64,000 nt of DNA from Flavobacteriaceae bacterium (GTDB taxonomy: Bacteria > Bacteroidota > Bacteroidia > Flavobacteriales > Flavobacteriaceae): the NCBI GenBank assembly GCA_947451525.1, contig CANFZM010000002.1:1-64000 (forward strand), in the 5' to 3' direction. The notes beneath the pieces are model-generated. The model was not told the DNA's origin, did no database searches, and worked only from the letters and a program-made list of their open reading frames with translations. Of this stretch, positions 27,999 through 37,243 are shown piece after piece. Position numbers and translations under genes: made by a program. Each line of letters starts with the position of its first letter. Positions within the stretch are counted from its first letter, which is position 1.

Positions 27999-30521
27999 CT
28001 ACGATTCACTTTTATATCTCTTAAAAAACCAAACCTTCAATAAATCGGCTGTAATTATATAAGCAGCGACAATTAATAGCATTGCGCCTAACTGAAATAA
28101 GGGTAAAGGAACCAGTCCTACTTCTTTTGCTAACGGAATATACGGAAGTCCAAGTGTAAGAATAAAGCCCAAAATACTCAATAGAAATAAGTATTTCCCT
28201 GGTTTGCTCTTAAAGAAATTCTTGTGGGTTCGAATGATGAAAAGAATGAATAATTCGGTCAAAATAGATTCTATAAACCACCCAGTTTGGAAAGCCGATT
28301 CTTTTACTTTCAAGACATACAATAATGTACAAAAAGTTAGTACATCAAATATGGAACTGTGAATACCAAAAATCACCATATAATTTCGGATGAATTTTAA
28401 ATTCCATTTTCCAGGTCTAGACAGTTGTTCTTCATCTACATTATCCGATGCTACGGTAAGATAAGGAAAATCGGTAATGAAATTAGTTAGTAATATTTGC
28501 TTCGGTAACATTGGCAAAAAGGGCAATACCAACGATGCAATTGCAACGCTAAACATATTTCCAAAAGTGGAACCTGTATTTATAAAAATATATTTTAGAG
28601 TGTTGGCAAATGTTTTTCTGCCTTCTACAATTCCTTCTACCAGCACCATTAAGTTTTTCTCCATTAAAACAAAATCGGCTGCTTCTCTGGCAACATCCAC
28701 TGCATTTTCTACCGATATCCCAACATCGGCAGCAGTTAGCGCAGCCACATCGTTAATACCATCGCCCATATAGGCAACCGTATAACTTTTTCGTAATGCT
28801 TGAATGATTCGCTCTTTTTGTTGGGGCTCCACTTCTGCAAAAATGTGGATTTTTTTCACCAATTGCTTTAATGCTTCCGGACTAGTTTTTAATAGTTCGT
28901 TGCCGGTCATAATTCTAGGCTCTTTAATTCCGATACTTAATGCAATAGATTGTGCAATATTTCTATTATCACCAGTGATAATTTTCAGACCTACTTTAAG
29001 TTTTTTTAACTCGTCAATAGTTTCAATAATGCCACTTTTCACTGGATCTTGCAATAATATAAACCCCATAAATACCATTTCTACTTCGTCTTCCTTAGTG
29101 ATAATAGTATCGGTAGTTATGTTTTTACTGCAAATGGCAATTACTCGCAAACCACTTTTTCCGTAGTTTTCAAACTTGGTTTGTAAATCGGGTAGGTGAG
29201 TAGAAATAGCCTCAATAGAACTTTCGCTGGTTTTTATTTGGGTGCAAATTTGTATAATTTCCGAAAAGGCACCTTTACTAATTAATAATTTTTCAGAAGG
29301 AGTAGCAACTGCAATACTAAGACGTTTTCGAATAAAATCATACGGAACTTCGCCTATTTTAGTCACTTCAAGTTTTGCACTAGGAGCCAATTGTTTCAGC
29401 GCTTCATCAATAGGATTGGTATAGCCGGTTTCAAAAGTAGCATTCCAATAGGCCAACGTTTTAACTTCTTCACTTTCTTCTCCAAGTCCATTTACAAGGC
29501 CAACCACCTTAATCATCCCCTCGGTAATGGTGCCCGTTTTATCGGTACAAAGCAAATTAACTTCACCCAGATTTTGAATGGAAGATAATTTTTTTACAAT
29601 CACTTTTTTCTCCAACATTCGTTTAGCACCCGTACTCATTGCAATGGTGGTAATGGCTGGCAATAATTCGGGAGCCATTCCAACGGCTAATGCCAAAGCA
29701 AATAATGCCGATTCGATGACACTTTTATGATTAACTAAATTTACTACTAAGATAAATACAGAAAGCACTAAGGTGATTTTCATTAAAAAGAAACCAAAAT
29801 CTTTAATTCCCTTTTCAAAAGTGGTTTCTATAGTTGTAGAAGCACTTTGGGCTATAGAGCCAAAAATAGTGTCTTTGCCGGTGTGAATTACTAATGCTGT
29901 TCCCTTGCCACTAACTACGTTGGTTCCTTCCCAAAGACAATTGGTTCTTTTGGATAATTCGGTAGAAATATCTAGTTCTCCCACTTCTTTCCGAATAGGA
30001 TACGATTCTCCAGTTAAACTTGCTTCATTAGCATTCAGTTCGTTGGACTCTATTAGTAAACAATCGGCTGGAATCCTATCGCCTGCTTGAAATGAAATAA
30101 CATCGCCAACTACTATGGTAGAGGAATCTATTTTCTCCAGTTTACCATCTCTAAAAACAGTACTTTTTAAGGAAATCATCGATTGTAGTTGTTCAACAAC
30201 TTTACTGGCATTTCGTTCTTGGTAAAAACTTAAGATACCTGTAGATAATACAATAAACAATATAATAAATACGTCGGAAGTATCTCCTAAAAAAGCCGAT
30301 AAAACCACTGCTCCTAAAAGTAATAGCATCAACGGACTTTTAAATTGACCCAGAAAAAGAATACAATCTTTAACAAATCTTGAACGTACTTTTGTAATTC
30401 CACTTGCTTGTAAATACAATTTATGTGCAACCGCTTGCGATAATCCGTTGGCAGAAGAATTTAATTTTTTGTACCAATAGGAGGTAGGGTTGTTCCAAAA
30501 ATTAGAGTCTGTTGGTGTCAT
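27999..30521 (-). CDS. mgtA: Magnesium-translocating P-type ATPase
   Basis: LLCTDKTGTITEG, TGDNRNIAQSIA, GDGINDVAAL; MgtA-type C-terminus GWFIESILTELFILFIIRT. Confidence 0.93.
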   Translation of the reverse strand: MTPTDSNFWNNPTSYWYKKLNSSANGLSQAVAHKLYLQASGITKVRSRFVKDCILFLGQFKSPLMLLLLGAVVLSAFLGDTSDVFIILFIVLSTGILSFYQERNASKVVEQLQSMISLKSTVFRDGKLEKIDSSTIVVGDVISFQAGDRIPADCLLIESNELNANEASLTGESYPIRKEVGELDISTELSKRTNCLWEGTNVVSGKGTALVIHTGKDTIFGSIAQSASTTIETTFEKGIKDFGFFLMKITLVLSVFILVVNLVNHKSVIESALFALALAVGMAPELLPAITTIAMSTGAKRMLEKKVIVKKLSSIQNLGEVNLLCTDKTGTITEGMIKVVGLVNGLGEESEEVKTLAYWNATFETGYTNPIDEALKQLAPSAKLEVTKIGEVPYDFIRKRLSIAVATPSEKLLISKGAFSEIIQICTQIKTSESSIEAISTHLPDLQTKFENYGKSGLRVIAICSKNITTDTIITKEDEVEMVFMGFILLQDPVKSGIIETIDELKKLKVGLKIITGDNRNIAQSIALSIGIKEPRIMTGNELLKTSPEALKQLVKKIHIFAEVEPQQKERIIQALRKSYTVAYMGDGINDVAALTAADVGISVENAVDVAREAADFVLMEKNLMVLVEGIVEGRKTFANTLKYIFINTGSTFGNMFSVAIASLVLPFLPMLPKQILLTNFITDFPYLTVASDNVDEEQLSRPGKWNLKFIRNYMVIFGIHSSIFDVLTFCTLLYVLKVKESAFQTGWFIESILTELFILFIIRTHKNFFKSKPGKYLFLLSILGFILTLGLPYIPLAKEVGLVPLPLFQLGAMLLIVAAYIITADLLKVWFFKRYKSES

Positions 30522-30568
30522 AATCGTAGTTTAAGATTAAATTAAAAAAGGATTAAATAAACTGTAAT

Positions 30569-30661
30569 TTACGCTTTTTTCTCCATTTCGCGTACAATAC
30601 TAATGATTTTCTCCAATCTATTAATTTTCATAGAATGGACTAGTATTGTAAATGCGTCAAT
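30569..30661 (-). pseudogene. Remnant of the 3' end of a DUF1003 gene
   Basis: Minus strand encodes IDAFTILVHSMKINRLEKIISIVREMEKKA*, aligning without gaps to the C-terminus of the intact DUF1003 protein at 38238-38654 (IEALAIQLNSMEVDKLDKIIRMLEEMEKKA*). Confidence 0.8.
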
Positions 30662-30823
30662 TTAATTGTAGTATTCTTATCCATAGAAGAAACTTATCCG
30701 AGTTATCGGTGTCTATCTGGGATGGCTATTTATACTCGAAAAAATAACTACATATCGCTCAATTTAAAAAGTTGTTGATAACTTTAAATGCTTTACATAG
30801 GAATGGCTGTTGGCAGTAGTTTA

Positions 30824-31615
30824 TTATTTTTTTAATAATGGTCCTATTTCTTCTGTTTTTATTGATAAAGGTTCGTTTTCAGAAAATTTCACAAGTAATA
30901 AAGTATCTGATATTTCTTTTGTTTTTCTATTGAATTTTGCACAAACAAATATATCATTGTATTTTTTAAGAATTACAGTATTTTCTTTTGTTGAAATTGT
31001 TTGAAATGTTTTTTGTTTAGTTGCTTCTGCATCTCCAAAGAAAAAACAAAAAAAGGGTATCATTAGTAATATAAAAATAAAGTTAGTTTCTTTTTCGTCA
31101 AATTTTTGCAACAAATTTGATAATAAATAGTATTTTCCTCCATTAGGTCTTTCATCTTCAATTTGTTGAAGTTTTTCTTTTAAACTTTTCTTTTTACGTA
31201 TTAAAAAAAGAAATGGAATACCCCAAGTTAATAAGTTTACGAGCAATGCAAAAATCAAAAAGTAAATTAAAATTCTCCAACTAAAAGGATATATAATAAG
31301 CATCAATATTCCAATAACTACAATGATACCATTTAATAAATTTATGCCTTTTAAATGTTTTTTATTTTCATTTTTGACTGCATTAAAGAATGGAAGTGAT
31401 AAGCCTAAAATATTAACACTAGAAAATAGAATCCCAAAAAGTGAAGTTGCAAAAATCAATATTGTTGTTAAGCAAGGTTCAATTAAATATTTAGGAATTC
31501 CAAAATGATTGCAATATCCAAATTCATATTCAAAAGTTATAAAATAAATATAAGCTGGAATAATAGCAATCAAAATTGTTGCATCTATAATTTTTTTTTG
31601 CTTATTTTCTTCCAT
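30824..31615 (-). CDS. Hypothetical multi-TM membrane protein
   Basis: 263 aa with several TM segments; no recognised family. Confidence 0.65.
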   Translation of the reverse strand: MEENKQKKIIDATILIAIIPAYIYFITFEYEFGYCNHFGIPKYLIEPCLTTILIFATSLFGILFSSVNILGLSLPFFNAVKNENKKHLKGINLLNGIIVVIGILMLIIYPFSWRILIYFLIFALLVNLLTWGIPFLFLIRKKKSLKEKLQQIEDERPNGGKYYLLSNLLQKFDEKETNFIFILLMIPFFCFFFGDAEATKQKTFQTISTKENTVILKKYNDIFVCAKFNRKTKEISDTLLLVKFSENEPLSIKTEEIGPLLKK

Positions 31616-31652
31616 AAATTTGATTTTCAGTTTTTGTGGTTAAATTACTGCC

Positions 31653-31744
31653 AACGTCAGTTCGTCTAAAAAACCTAAATTTTCATAAGAACTCACCTTA
31701 ATTAAAATCAAATATACTACTTTTTAGCAAGGATAAAAAGATAA
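31653..31744. repeat. Copy 1 of a 92-bp dispersed repeat
   Basis: aacgtcagttcgtctaaaaaacctaaattttcataagaact...tttttagcaaggataaaaagataa, near-identical to 36568-36658. Confidence 0.95.
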
Positions 31745-31930
31745 ATTATAAATTAGGGTTTGTGATGAATTGCAAAACAATTGCTTAAAAAGAGCTTTAA
31801 AACCGTTGTAAAAACCATAAAAAGTAAGCCAAAGTATCTTTAGATACTTTTTGATTAGATTATGGTCAATGAGGTATGCAATTTTGCCTATCTATAGAAG
31901 GGGCATATCCGAGCTATCTGGGTTTTATTC

Positions 31931-34900
31931 TTAAATCTCTATTTTATCAATTTCTTTCATTAATCTATCCGTTTCTGTAAGTGCTACAATTATCTTTTGA
32001 TAATGAAAAATGTCATCAAAATTTAAGGTGTTGCCTTTTCTATCTTTCAGCCATTTTTGTGCGGGTTGATAACCACCAATATAAAAATTCCAAGCCACAT
32101 TGGGAACATTGTCAAAATATTGGGTTTCGTTGATGTAAACACGCCCGGTTTTGTCCTGCTGACGTAAGGAAGCATCCCACTCGATTGGATTTTCTTTATG
32201 CGATTCCTCCTGCGTCGGAAGGACAAAATGCGGTTTTTCAACGTTGTTATCGCCAATTACATTAAATTGTGTGATATAATTTTCTACAACACTACTTTCT
32301 AATAAATGAATTTCTCGAATTTTCGAACCTAATGCTACCAATTGCCAAAACGTAGTTGCATCTTTTGGATAAGGAATTTTAGGAAAATCTATTTTTAAAA
32401 ATTCTTTGTATTTTTCTCTGTAAGTAGGCGAGTGCAACACCGCATAAATATAATCGAGAATATCAATAGGAGCGAAATTGTTTTCGGGTTTCGGGTTTCG
32501 AGTTTCGGGTTTCTCAACAATAAATTCTAAACCTAAACCTTTGGCAATTTGAGTAACAATTTCAGGTTTTAAATTTGGTTTTCGGATTTCGTCAATTTCT
32601 GTAGAAAGTTGCCCATTGGTTTCTGGATAAAGATATAGTGGAAAAGTATTAACACTATCTAATGAAGAAACTAAATTTTTATCTGTTATTTGCTTGCTTA
32701 AAAAATAATTATGAGAATTAATTGAACGTCCATTTTTATTTAAGTTTAAAGCAATATTCTGTTTTTTTATAAAATGACACATTACTTTTTCTCTTGCTCT
32801 TTCAAGCAATTTGGTATCATAATAAACAAATTTTAAATCAAAAGGTCGGTAAGATAATTGTTTAATTAAATCAGGATTTCCACTAATATTGTAAAATTCA
32901 TTTACATTTTTTAGTAATGTATTTTTATTTTCATTTACAAGAATGATATCTTTTGAAGTTACAATTCCAACATTGTTTAATATGAATAAATCATTTATTG
33001 AAAATCCTTTGTTGTAATTATCTTGTTCTTTAAAATCTTTTTTTACAAAAAAATAATTTGGTGCATCATTTGGTAATTCTTTATAATCAATTGAATTTAT
33101 TGAATTTTCATTTAAAAAATCATATTTAAACTCTCTTTTTCCATACAAATCATAATGAAATACTGTTCCTAATTCATTTGGTTTTTTATTTCCTGTTTTT
33201 ACAAATAAATTTATAGAAACACCTTGCATAATATCAAATACGTTTATATCAGCAGAACCGTCTGGCGCGCTTTCTTTTTTAGTTGAATTTCCGTGCAAAT
33301 CTATTGTGTAAATTTTGTCGTAGGTTTTTAGCAAATTCCAACGCATTCCTCTAAAAGTAGGATTGTCTAAAAATCCGTGAGGATTAATAAAAGCCAAAAC
33401 GCCACTTCCATTTTTTTCGATATAATGCTGACTGTAACGAATAAATTTTACATAATCGTCATTTATTGCTTTTGAATTTTGTTCTTTTAATTTTTCTTTT
33501 CCGCCTGGCTCTTTTTTGTAATCGTCCATTAGTTTCATAACCCATTCGCCTTTGTTGGCGCTTTCGCCACTATAAGGTGGATTTCCAATAATGCACATTA
33601 CTGGCGTGTCGCGTTTTATATAATTGGCTTCGTTGGCTTCACTACTCAACCAATTGGCAAAAAGCGTTCCTGTGTCAGGATGGCTTTCTTCTAAACTATT
33701 GGTTAAATAGATGCGAAAACGTTGGTCTTTGGTTGGTTTATAGCCTGTTTCGGTAAGCAATAAATCCATTTGCAAATGTGCCATTGCATAACTAGCCATT
33801 AGCAATTCAAAACCGTTTAATCTTGGCAATAAGTGTGTTTCTATATAATTGCTCCAAATGCCTTGTTGACCACCAAATTTTTTGTGAATGTGTTTTACAA
33901 CTTCTGCCAAGAAAGTTCCTGTTCCTGTTGCAGGATCCAGAATTTGCACTTTGTGTACTTCTTCTTCAACGGTTCTTATATTGTCTTTGAAACGTTTGTC
34001 TGTAGCTTGCAGGTTTACTTTTATTTTGGTTTTGCTTGTGTCTGCCAAACCTTGAGGCAAATCAAACTCGGTTTTAAGAATATCATCAACAGCACGAACA
34101 ATAAAATTTACTACAGGTTTTGGTGTGTACCAAACACCTTTTGCTTTTCGGAGTTTTGGGTCGTATTCGCTCAAAAAAGTTTCATAAAAATGGATGATTG
34201 GATCTTCCATTTTGGTGCTTTTTCCGTAACTTTTTAGAATTTCGGCAACATTACAAGCCAAGAAAACATCCACTAGACTATCAACAACCCATTTAATACG
34301 GTCGTCAATATCTGGACCTGCAATATAACCAAACAATTTTCTTAAAAATGGATTTGATTTTGGTATTAATTCAGCCGCTTCTTGACGTGAAAAAGTAGGC
34401 AACGTTGGGTCGTGCAAACGTGCGCAAAACATTCCGTAAGCAATAGTTTGCGCATACACATCAGCAAAACCTTTGGGTGTAATGTCGTGAATTAGTATTT
34501 CTTTAAAAGCGTTCATTTGGTCTTTCAGCGTACTATCTTCCTCTTTATTTTCGTCATTTGTTAATGCTTCATCAATAATATCGGCTAGTAAACGTGCTTT
34601 ACTAGCCATCATTTCGGCAAGTTTTTTAGAACTTTTAATAGTTTGACCAACGTGTAAACAAAAGTTTTTGATAAGATTGGTAAAGGAGGTGAAGTTTTCG
34701 GGTAATGCTTTTATTTCGCCATTTACTATTTCTGCAATGGCAATTTTAGTTATAAGAACATCGTTTAGATAAAAATGAAAATCAATATAATCAGTAAAGA
34801 TTAAATTTTCTAGCGATTTTTTATAGCGATCAAATTGTTCTTTGTTCCCTGTTTTTTTTGCTCCTGATAAATCTTTGTCGCCAACATCTTTAGCTTCAAT

Positions 34901-35098
34901 AAATCCAAACGGAATATCTTTTCTCGTTAGCACATAATCGGGGGCACCACACGAAATTCTTTTAGGCTCGTTGGTTGCCGTAATGTTTGGAACAATACTT
35001 TCTAAAAGTTGTTTTAAATCGCCACGATACGTATGCTCTGTTGCAGTACCTCGTTTATAGGCTTGATTTATATTGGAAATGTATTGTTCTAAAGTCAT
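31931..35098 (-). CDS. Single-polypeptide restriction-modification enzyme (type IIG / type ISP-like N6-adenine methylase with N-terminal nuclease)
   Basis: PD-(D/E)xK-like PDYVLTRKDIPFGFIEAK; DPATGTGTFL SAM motif; IIGNPPYSG (NPPY); C-terminal GRVYINETQYFDNVPNVAWNFYIGGYQPAQKWLKDRKG. Confidence 0.88.
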   Translation of the reverse strand: MTLEQYISNINQAYKRGTATEHTYRGDLKQLLESIVPNITATNEPKRISCGAPDYVLTRKDIPFGFIEAKDVGDKDLSGAKKTGNKEQFDRYKKSLENLIFTDYIDFHFYLNDVLITKIAIAEIVNGEIKALPENFTSFTNLIKNFCLHVGQTIKSSKKLAEMMASKARLLADIIDEALTNDENKEEDSTLKDQMNAFKEILIHDITPKGFADVYAQTIAYGMFCARLHDPTLPTFSRQEAAELIPKSNPFLRKLFGYIAGPDIDDRIKWVVDSLVDVFLACNVAEILKSYGKSTKMEDPIIHFYETFLSEYDPKLRKAKGVWYTPKPVVNFIVRAVDDILKTEFDLPQGLADTSKTKIKVNLQATDKRFKDNIRTVEEEVHKVQILDPATGTGTFLAEVVKHIHKKFGGQQGIWSNYIETHLLPRLNGFELLMASYAMAHLQMDLLLTETGYKPTKDQRFRIYLTNSLEESHPDTGTLFANWLSSEANEANYIKRDTPVMCIIGNPPYSGESANKGEWVMKLMDDYKKEPGGKEKLKEQNSKAINDDYVKFIRYSQHYIEKNGSGVLAFINPHGFLDNPTFRGMRWNLLKTYDKIYTIDLHGNSTKKESAPDGSADINVFDIMQGVSINLFVKTGNKKPNELGTVFHYDLYGKREFKYDFLNENSINSIDYKELPNDAPNYFFVKKDFKEQDNYNKGFSINDLFILNNVGIVTSKDIILVNENKNTLLKNVNEFYNISGNPDLIKQLSYRPFDLKFVYYDTKLLERAREKVMCHFIKKQNIALNLNKNGRSINSHNYFLSKQITDKNLVSSLDSVNTFPLYLYPETNGQLSTEIDEIRKPNLKPEIVTQIAKGLGLEFIVEKPETRNPKPENNFAPIDILDYIYAVLHSPTYREKYKEFLKIDFPKIPYPKDATTFWQLVALGSKIREIHLLESSVVENYITQFNVIGDNNVEKPHFVLPTQEESHKENPIEWDASLRQQDKTGRVYINETQYFDNVPNVAWNFYIGGYQPAQKWLKDRKGNTLNFDDIFHYQKIIVALTETDRLMKEIDKIEI
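32150..32228. repeat. Palindromic repeat element embedded in the R-M coding sequence
   Basis: Arms ttttgtcctgctgacgtaaggaagcat (left) and atgcgattcctcctgcgtcggaaggacaaaat (right) are imperfect inverted repeats; right arm resembles 23649-23680. Confidence 0.7.
32482..32514. repeat. 7-bp tandem repeat tract (ggtttcg)n inside the R-M coding sequence
   Basis: gttttcg-ggtttcg-ggtttcg-agtttcg-ggtttct. Confidence 0.85.
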
Positions 35099-35173
35099 TT
35101 AAAAAGTATTTTAGCAAATATAAATAATTGGTAATGATTATTTTCGTTATATTTGAAATTAAACATACTAAAA

Positions 35174-35341
35174 ATGGAAAAATACAAATACAAACCAACC
35201 AAATTATTTTATTTTCTAATTGGAAGTTTGCTGGTTTCCATACTAATTTCTCCGATTGCTTTTGGTATTGTTTTCGGAATTTGGTTTTTTGTTGCTTTGA
35301 TAAATTGGGCGAACAAAATAAACAAAGAAAATAATTGTTAA
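35174..35341 (+). CDS. Small membrane protein, hypothetical
   Basis: MEKYKYKPTKLFYFLIGSLLVSILISPIAFGIVFGIWFFVALINWANKINKENNC; TATATTTG box just upstream. Confidence 0.5.
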   Translation: MEKYKYKPTKLFYFLIGSLLVSILISPIAFGIVFGIWFFVALINWANKINKENNC

Positions 35342-35506
35342 TTATCTATCTTTAGTCTATTTTTATGTGGTTCGCAGATATTATATAAGCTATTTATTCT
35401 CAATATTGTGCTTACAGATAGGAACAAAATTTAGTTTCAAAATCACCAATTCTGATAAATCCCAAGCCCCGCAATTTCTTGTAGGAACTGCTGTAGTATG
35501 CAGGCT

Positions 35507-36526
35507 TTATTCAATTATTACTTCTCTATAAATAGCAATTGGACTAATCGCAATTTTAGGAAAACTTGGTACAAAAAAGAATTTTTCAAAGTTTTCAAAT
35601 GATGAAAAAACATTTCGAAATATTTTGTCATAAACTACAGCTTCTGTTAATTCATCATCTTCATAACCCAAAAATTCATCATTTAAGTCTACACGAATAT
35701 CTTTTTTTCTTGGACAAGATGTAATAATACCAAAAACCGATAACTTTATGTTAGGTCTACTACCATAAGTGAAAATTACATTTTCAAAATCTCCATTTAC
35801 TAAATATTGGCTTTTCAAATTTGATAAAATTTGAAATTCTGGGAACATTTCAAATGGAGCTAATCTAAAATTTAATCTATTTGGTGAAAATGTATCCAAA
35901 AATGTTTTAACTCTTTCTACAAATGTTTCGTCAAGAAGTTGTGCTTTTGATAATTCTTCAAGAGTTTTATCAAATTGTTTTTCAATTGCTTTTAGTTTAG
36001 CCAACTCTTTTACATTATTTGCCTTTGCAAGTCCTCTTTTCAGTTCATTAATTTCTTTTTTTTGAGCTATTATTTCTGGAGATTTTTCTAAAGCTGATGC
36101 ATAAATTAGTCTTTGAATTTCATTAAAATTTGACATTATTTCTTTGAATCGTTTGAAATCTTCAAACGAACTCCAACCATTTGCTTTGATATAGTTAAAG
36201 TTTGGAACTTCTTCTAAAAAATCATTAAATGAAGTTGTAAGCGATAAATTTAAATCTTTAAGAACATTATTTTCAGTTAGTTTTTTTTCTACATCGTTTA
36301 ATAATTCGTGATAAAGTTCAATTTTTTCTGTTCTAATTTTTTTGTCTTTATCAGAAGTTCCAATACTTCCTTTTAAAATTTTTAAATCAAATCCTAATTC
36401 TGAATTTAGTCCACCTTCTTCTTCAATTGCTCTAGTTATTTCGTTAATTAATCCTCCGCTCAATTGGCTACTAATAGATTTAGCTTTGTCATAATCGAAA
36501 TATATTAAATCTTTTATTGATTTCAT
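35507..36526 (-). CDS. Hypothetical protein, possibly DUF6414-like
   Basis: 339 aa; N-terminus IKDLIYFDYDKAKSISSQLSGGLI resembles DUF6414-type starts; central coiled coil; family call from memory only. Confidence 0.5.
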   Translation of the reverse strand: MKSIKDLIYFDYDKAKSISSQLSGGLINEITRAIEEEGGLNSELGFDLKILKGSIGTSDKDKKIRTEKIELYHELLNDVEKKLTENNVLKDLNLSLTTSFNDFLEEVPNFNYIKANGWSSFEDFKRFKEIMSNFNEIQRLIYASALEKSPEIIAQKKEINELKRGLAKANNVKELAKLKAIEKQFDKTLEELSKAQLLDETFVERVKTFLDTFSPNRLNFRLAPFEMFPEFQILSNLKSQYLVNGDFENVIFTYGSRPNIKLSVFGIITSCPRKKDIRVDLNDEFLGYEDDELTEAVVYDKIFRNVFSSFENFEKFFFVPSFPKIAISPIAIYREVIIE

Positions 36527-36567
36527 TTTAGTCTTTTTTAGGATTTTTTTTCAGAAGCTTGCAAACA

Positions 36568-36658
36568 ACGTCAGTTCGTCTAAAAACCTAAATTTTCATA
36601 AGAACTAACCTTTATTAAAATCAAATATACTACTTTTTAGCAAGGATAAAAAGATAAG
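36568..36658. repeat. Copy 2 of the 92-bp dispersed repeat
   Basis: aacgtcagttcgtctaaaaacctaaattttcataagaact...tttttagcaaggataaaaagataa. Confidence 0.95.
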
Positions 36659-36769
36659 GTTATTTTAATAAAAAAATGAATGATTTGGTTAAAATAAATC
36701 CATTAAATAACAAAACACATCTTATCTCGGTTTTACTACATCTAGTTTGTATCCGAATATATCCACAAC

Positions 36770-37088
36770 AGAATGACTTAAATCTGTATTTATGTTATCA
36801 AGAGCTTTATTTATGTCGGCAAGTTCTAGATCGTGATTATACCAATCCAGCACCTGATGAATCCAATCTGGAACATAATTACACCAATCTAGTACAGGTC
36901 GACTTCAAGATTAATTTTTTAAAAAAAATCTAAAACTAGACAACTTAAATCTACAACAAGGTCATTTCAATACAACACTTGACAATATAGATACAGATTT
37001 ATGTTGGTAGGAGCTGGAACACAATTACTCCAATACAGCACACGATTACTCCAATCGAGAACAAGACGACTCCAATCTACTGTTTTAG
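36770..37088 (+). repeat. Degenerate 21-bp repeat array encoding heptapeptide repeats in broken frames
   Basis: Frame 1: NDLNLYL CYQELYL CRQVLDR DYTNPAP DESNLEH NYTNLVQ; shifted frame: DNLNLQQ GHFNTTL DNIDTDL CW*ELEH NYSNTAH DYSNREQ DDSNLLF*. Confidence 0.7.
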
Positions 37089-37243
37089 TAATTAAATAAT
37101 TAGCGGAGCCCAATAAAATTAAGTATTTGTAAATTTTAAGAAAATATTTAGAATTTTAACATACTATGCTGCAATATAGTTAGTTATATTTTATATCTTT
37201 AAATAAGAATTTCAACAATTGTTTAATTAAAATTTAAGTAGAA

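Noticed and set aside
28477-29588. Several plus-strand ORFs opposite mgtA
   Set aside because: Antisense shadows of a conserved P-type ATPase frame.
31804-31852. Hairpin aagtatctttagatacttttt as a terminator of an unseen gene
   Set aside because: No plus-strand ORF ends here; may be a relic, too little support to call.
33833-34237. 134-aa plus-strand ORF antisense to the R-M gene
   Set aside because: Phe/Cys-rich mirror of the methylase coding frame; no family resemblance.
36770-37088. Possible CRISPR array
   Set aside because: Units are degenerate 21-mers without constant repeat or unique spacers, and no cas genes are present in the window.
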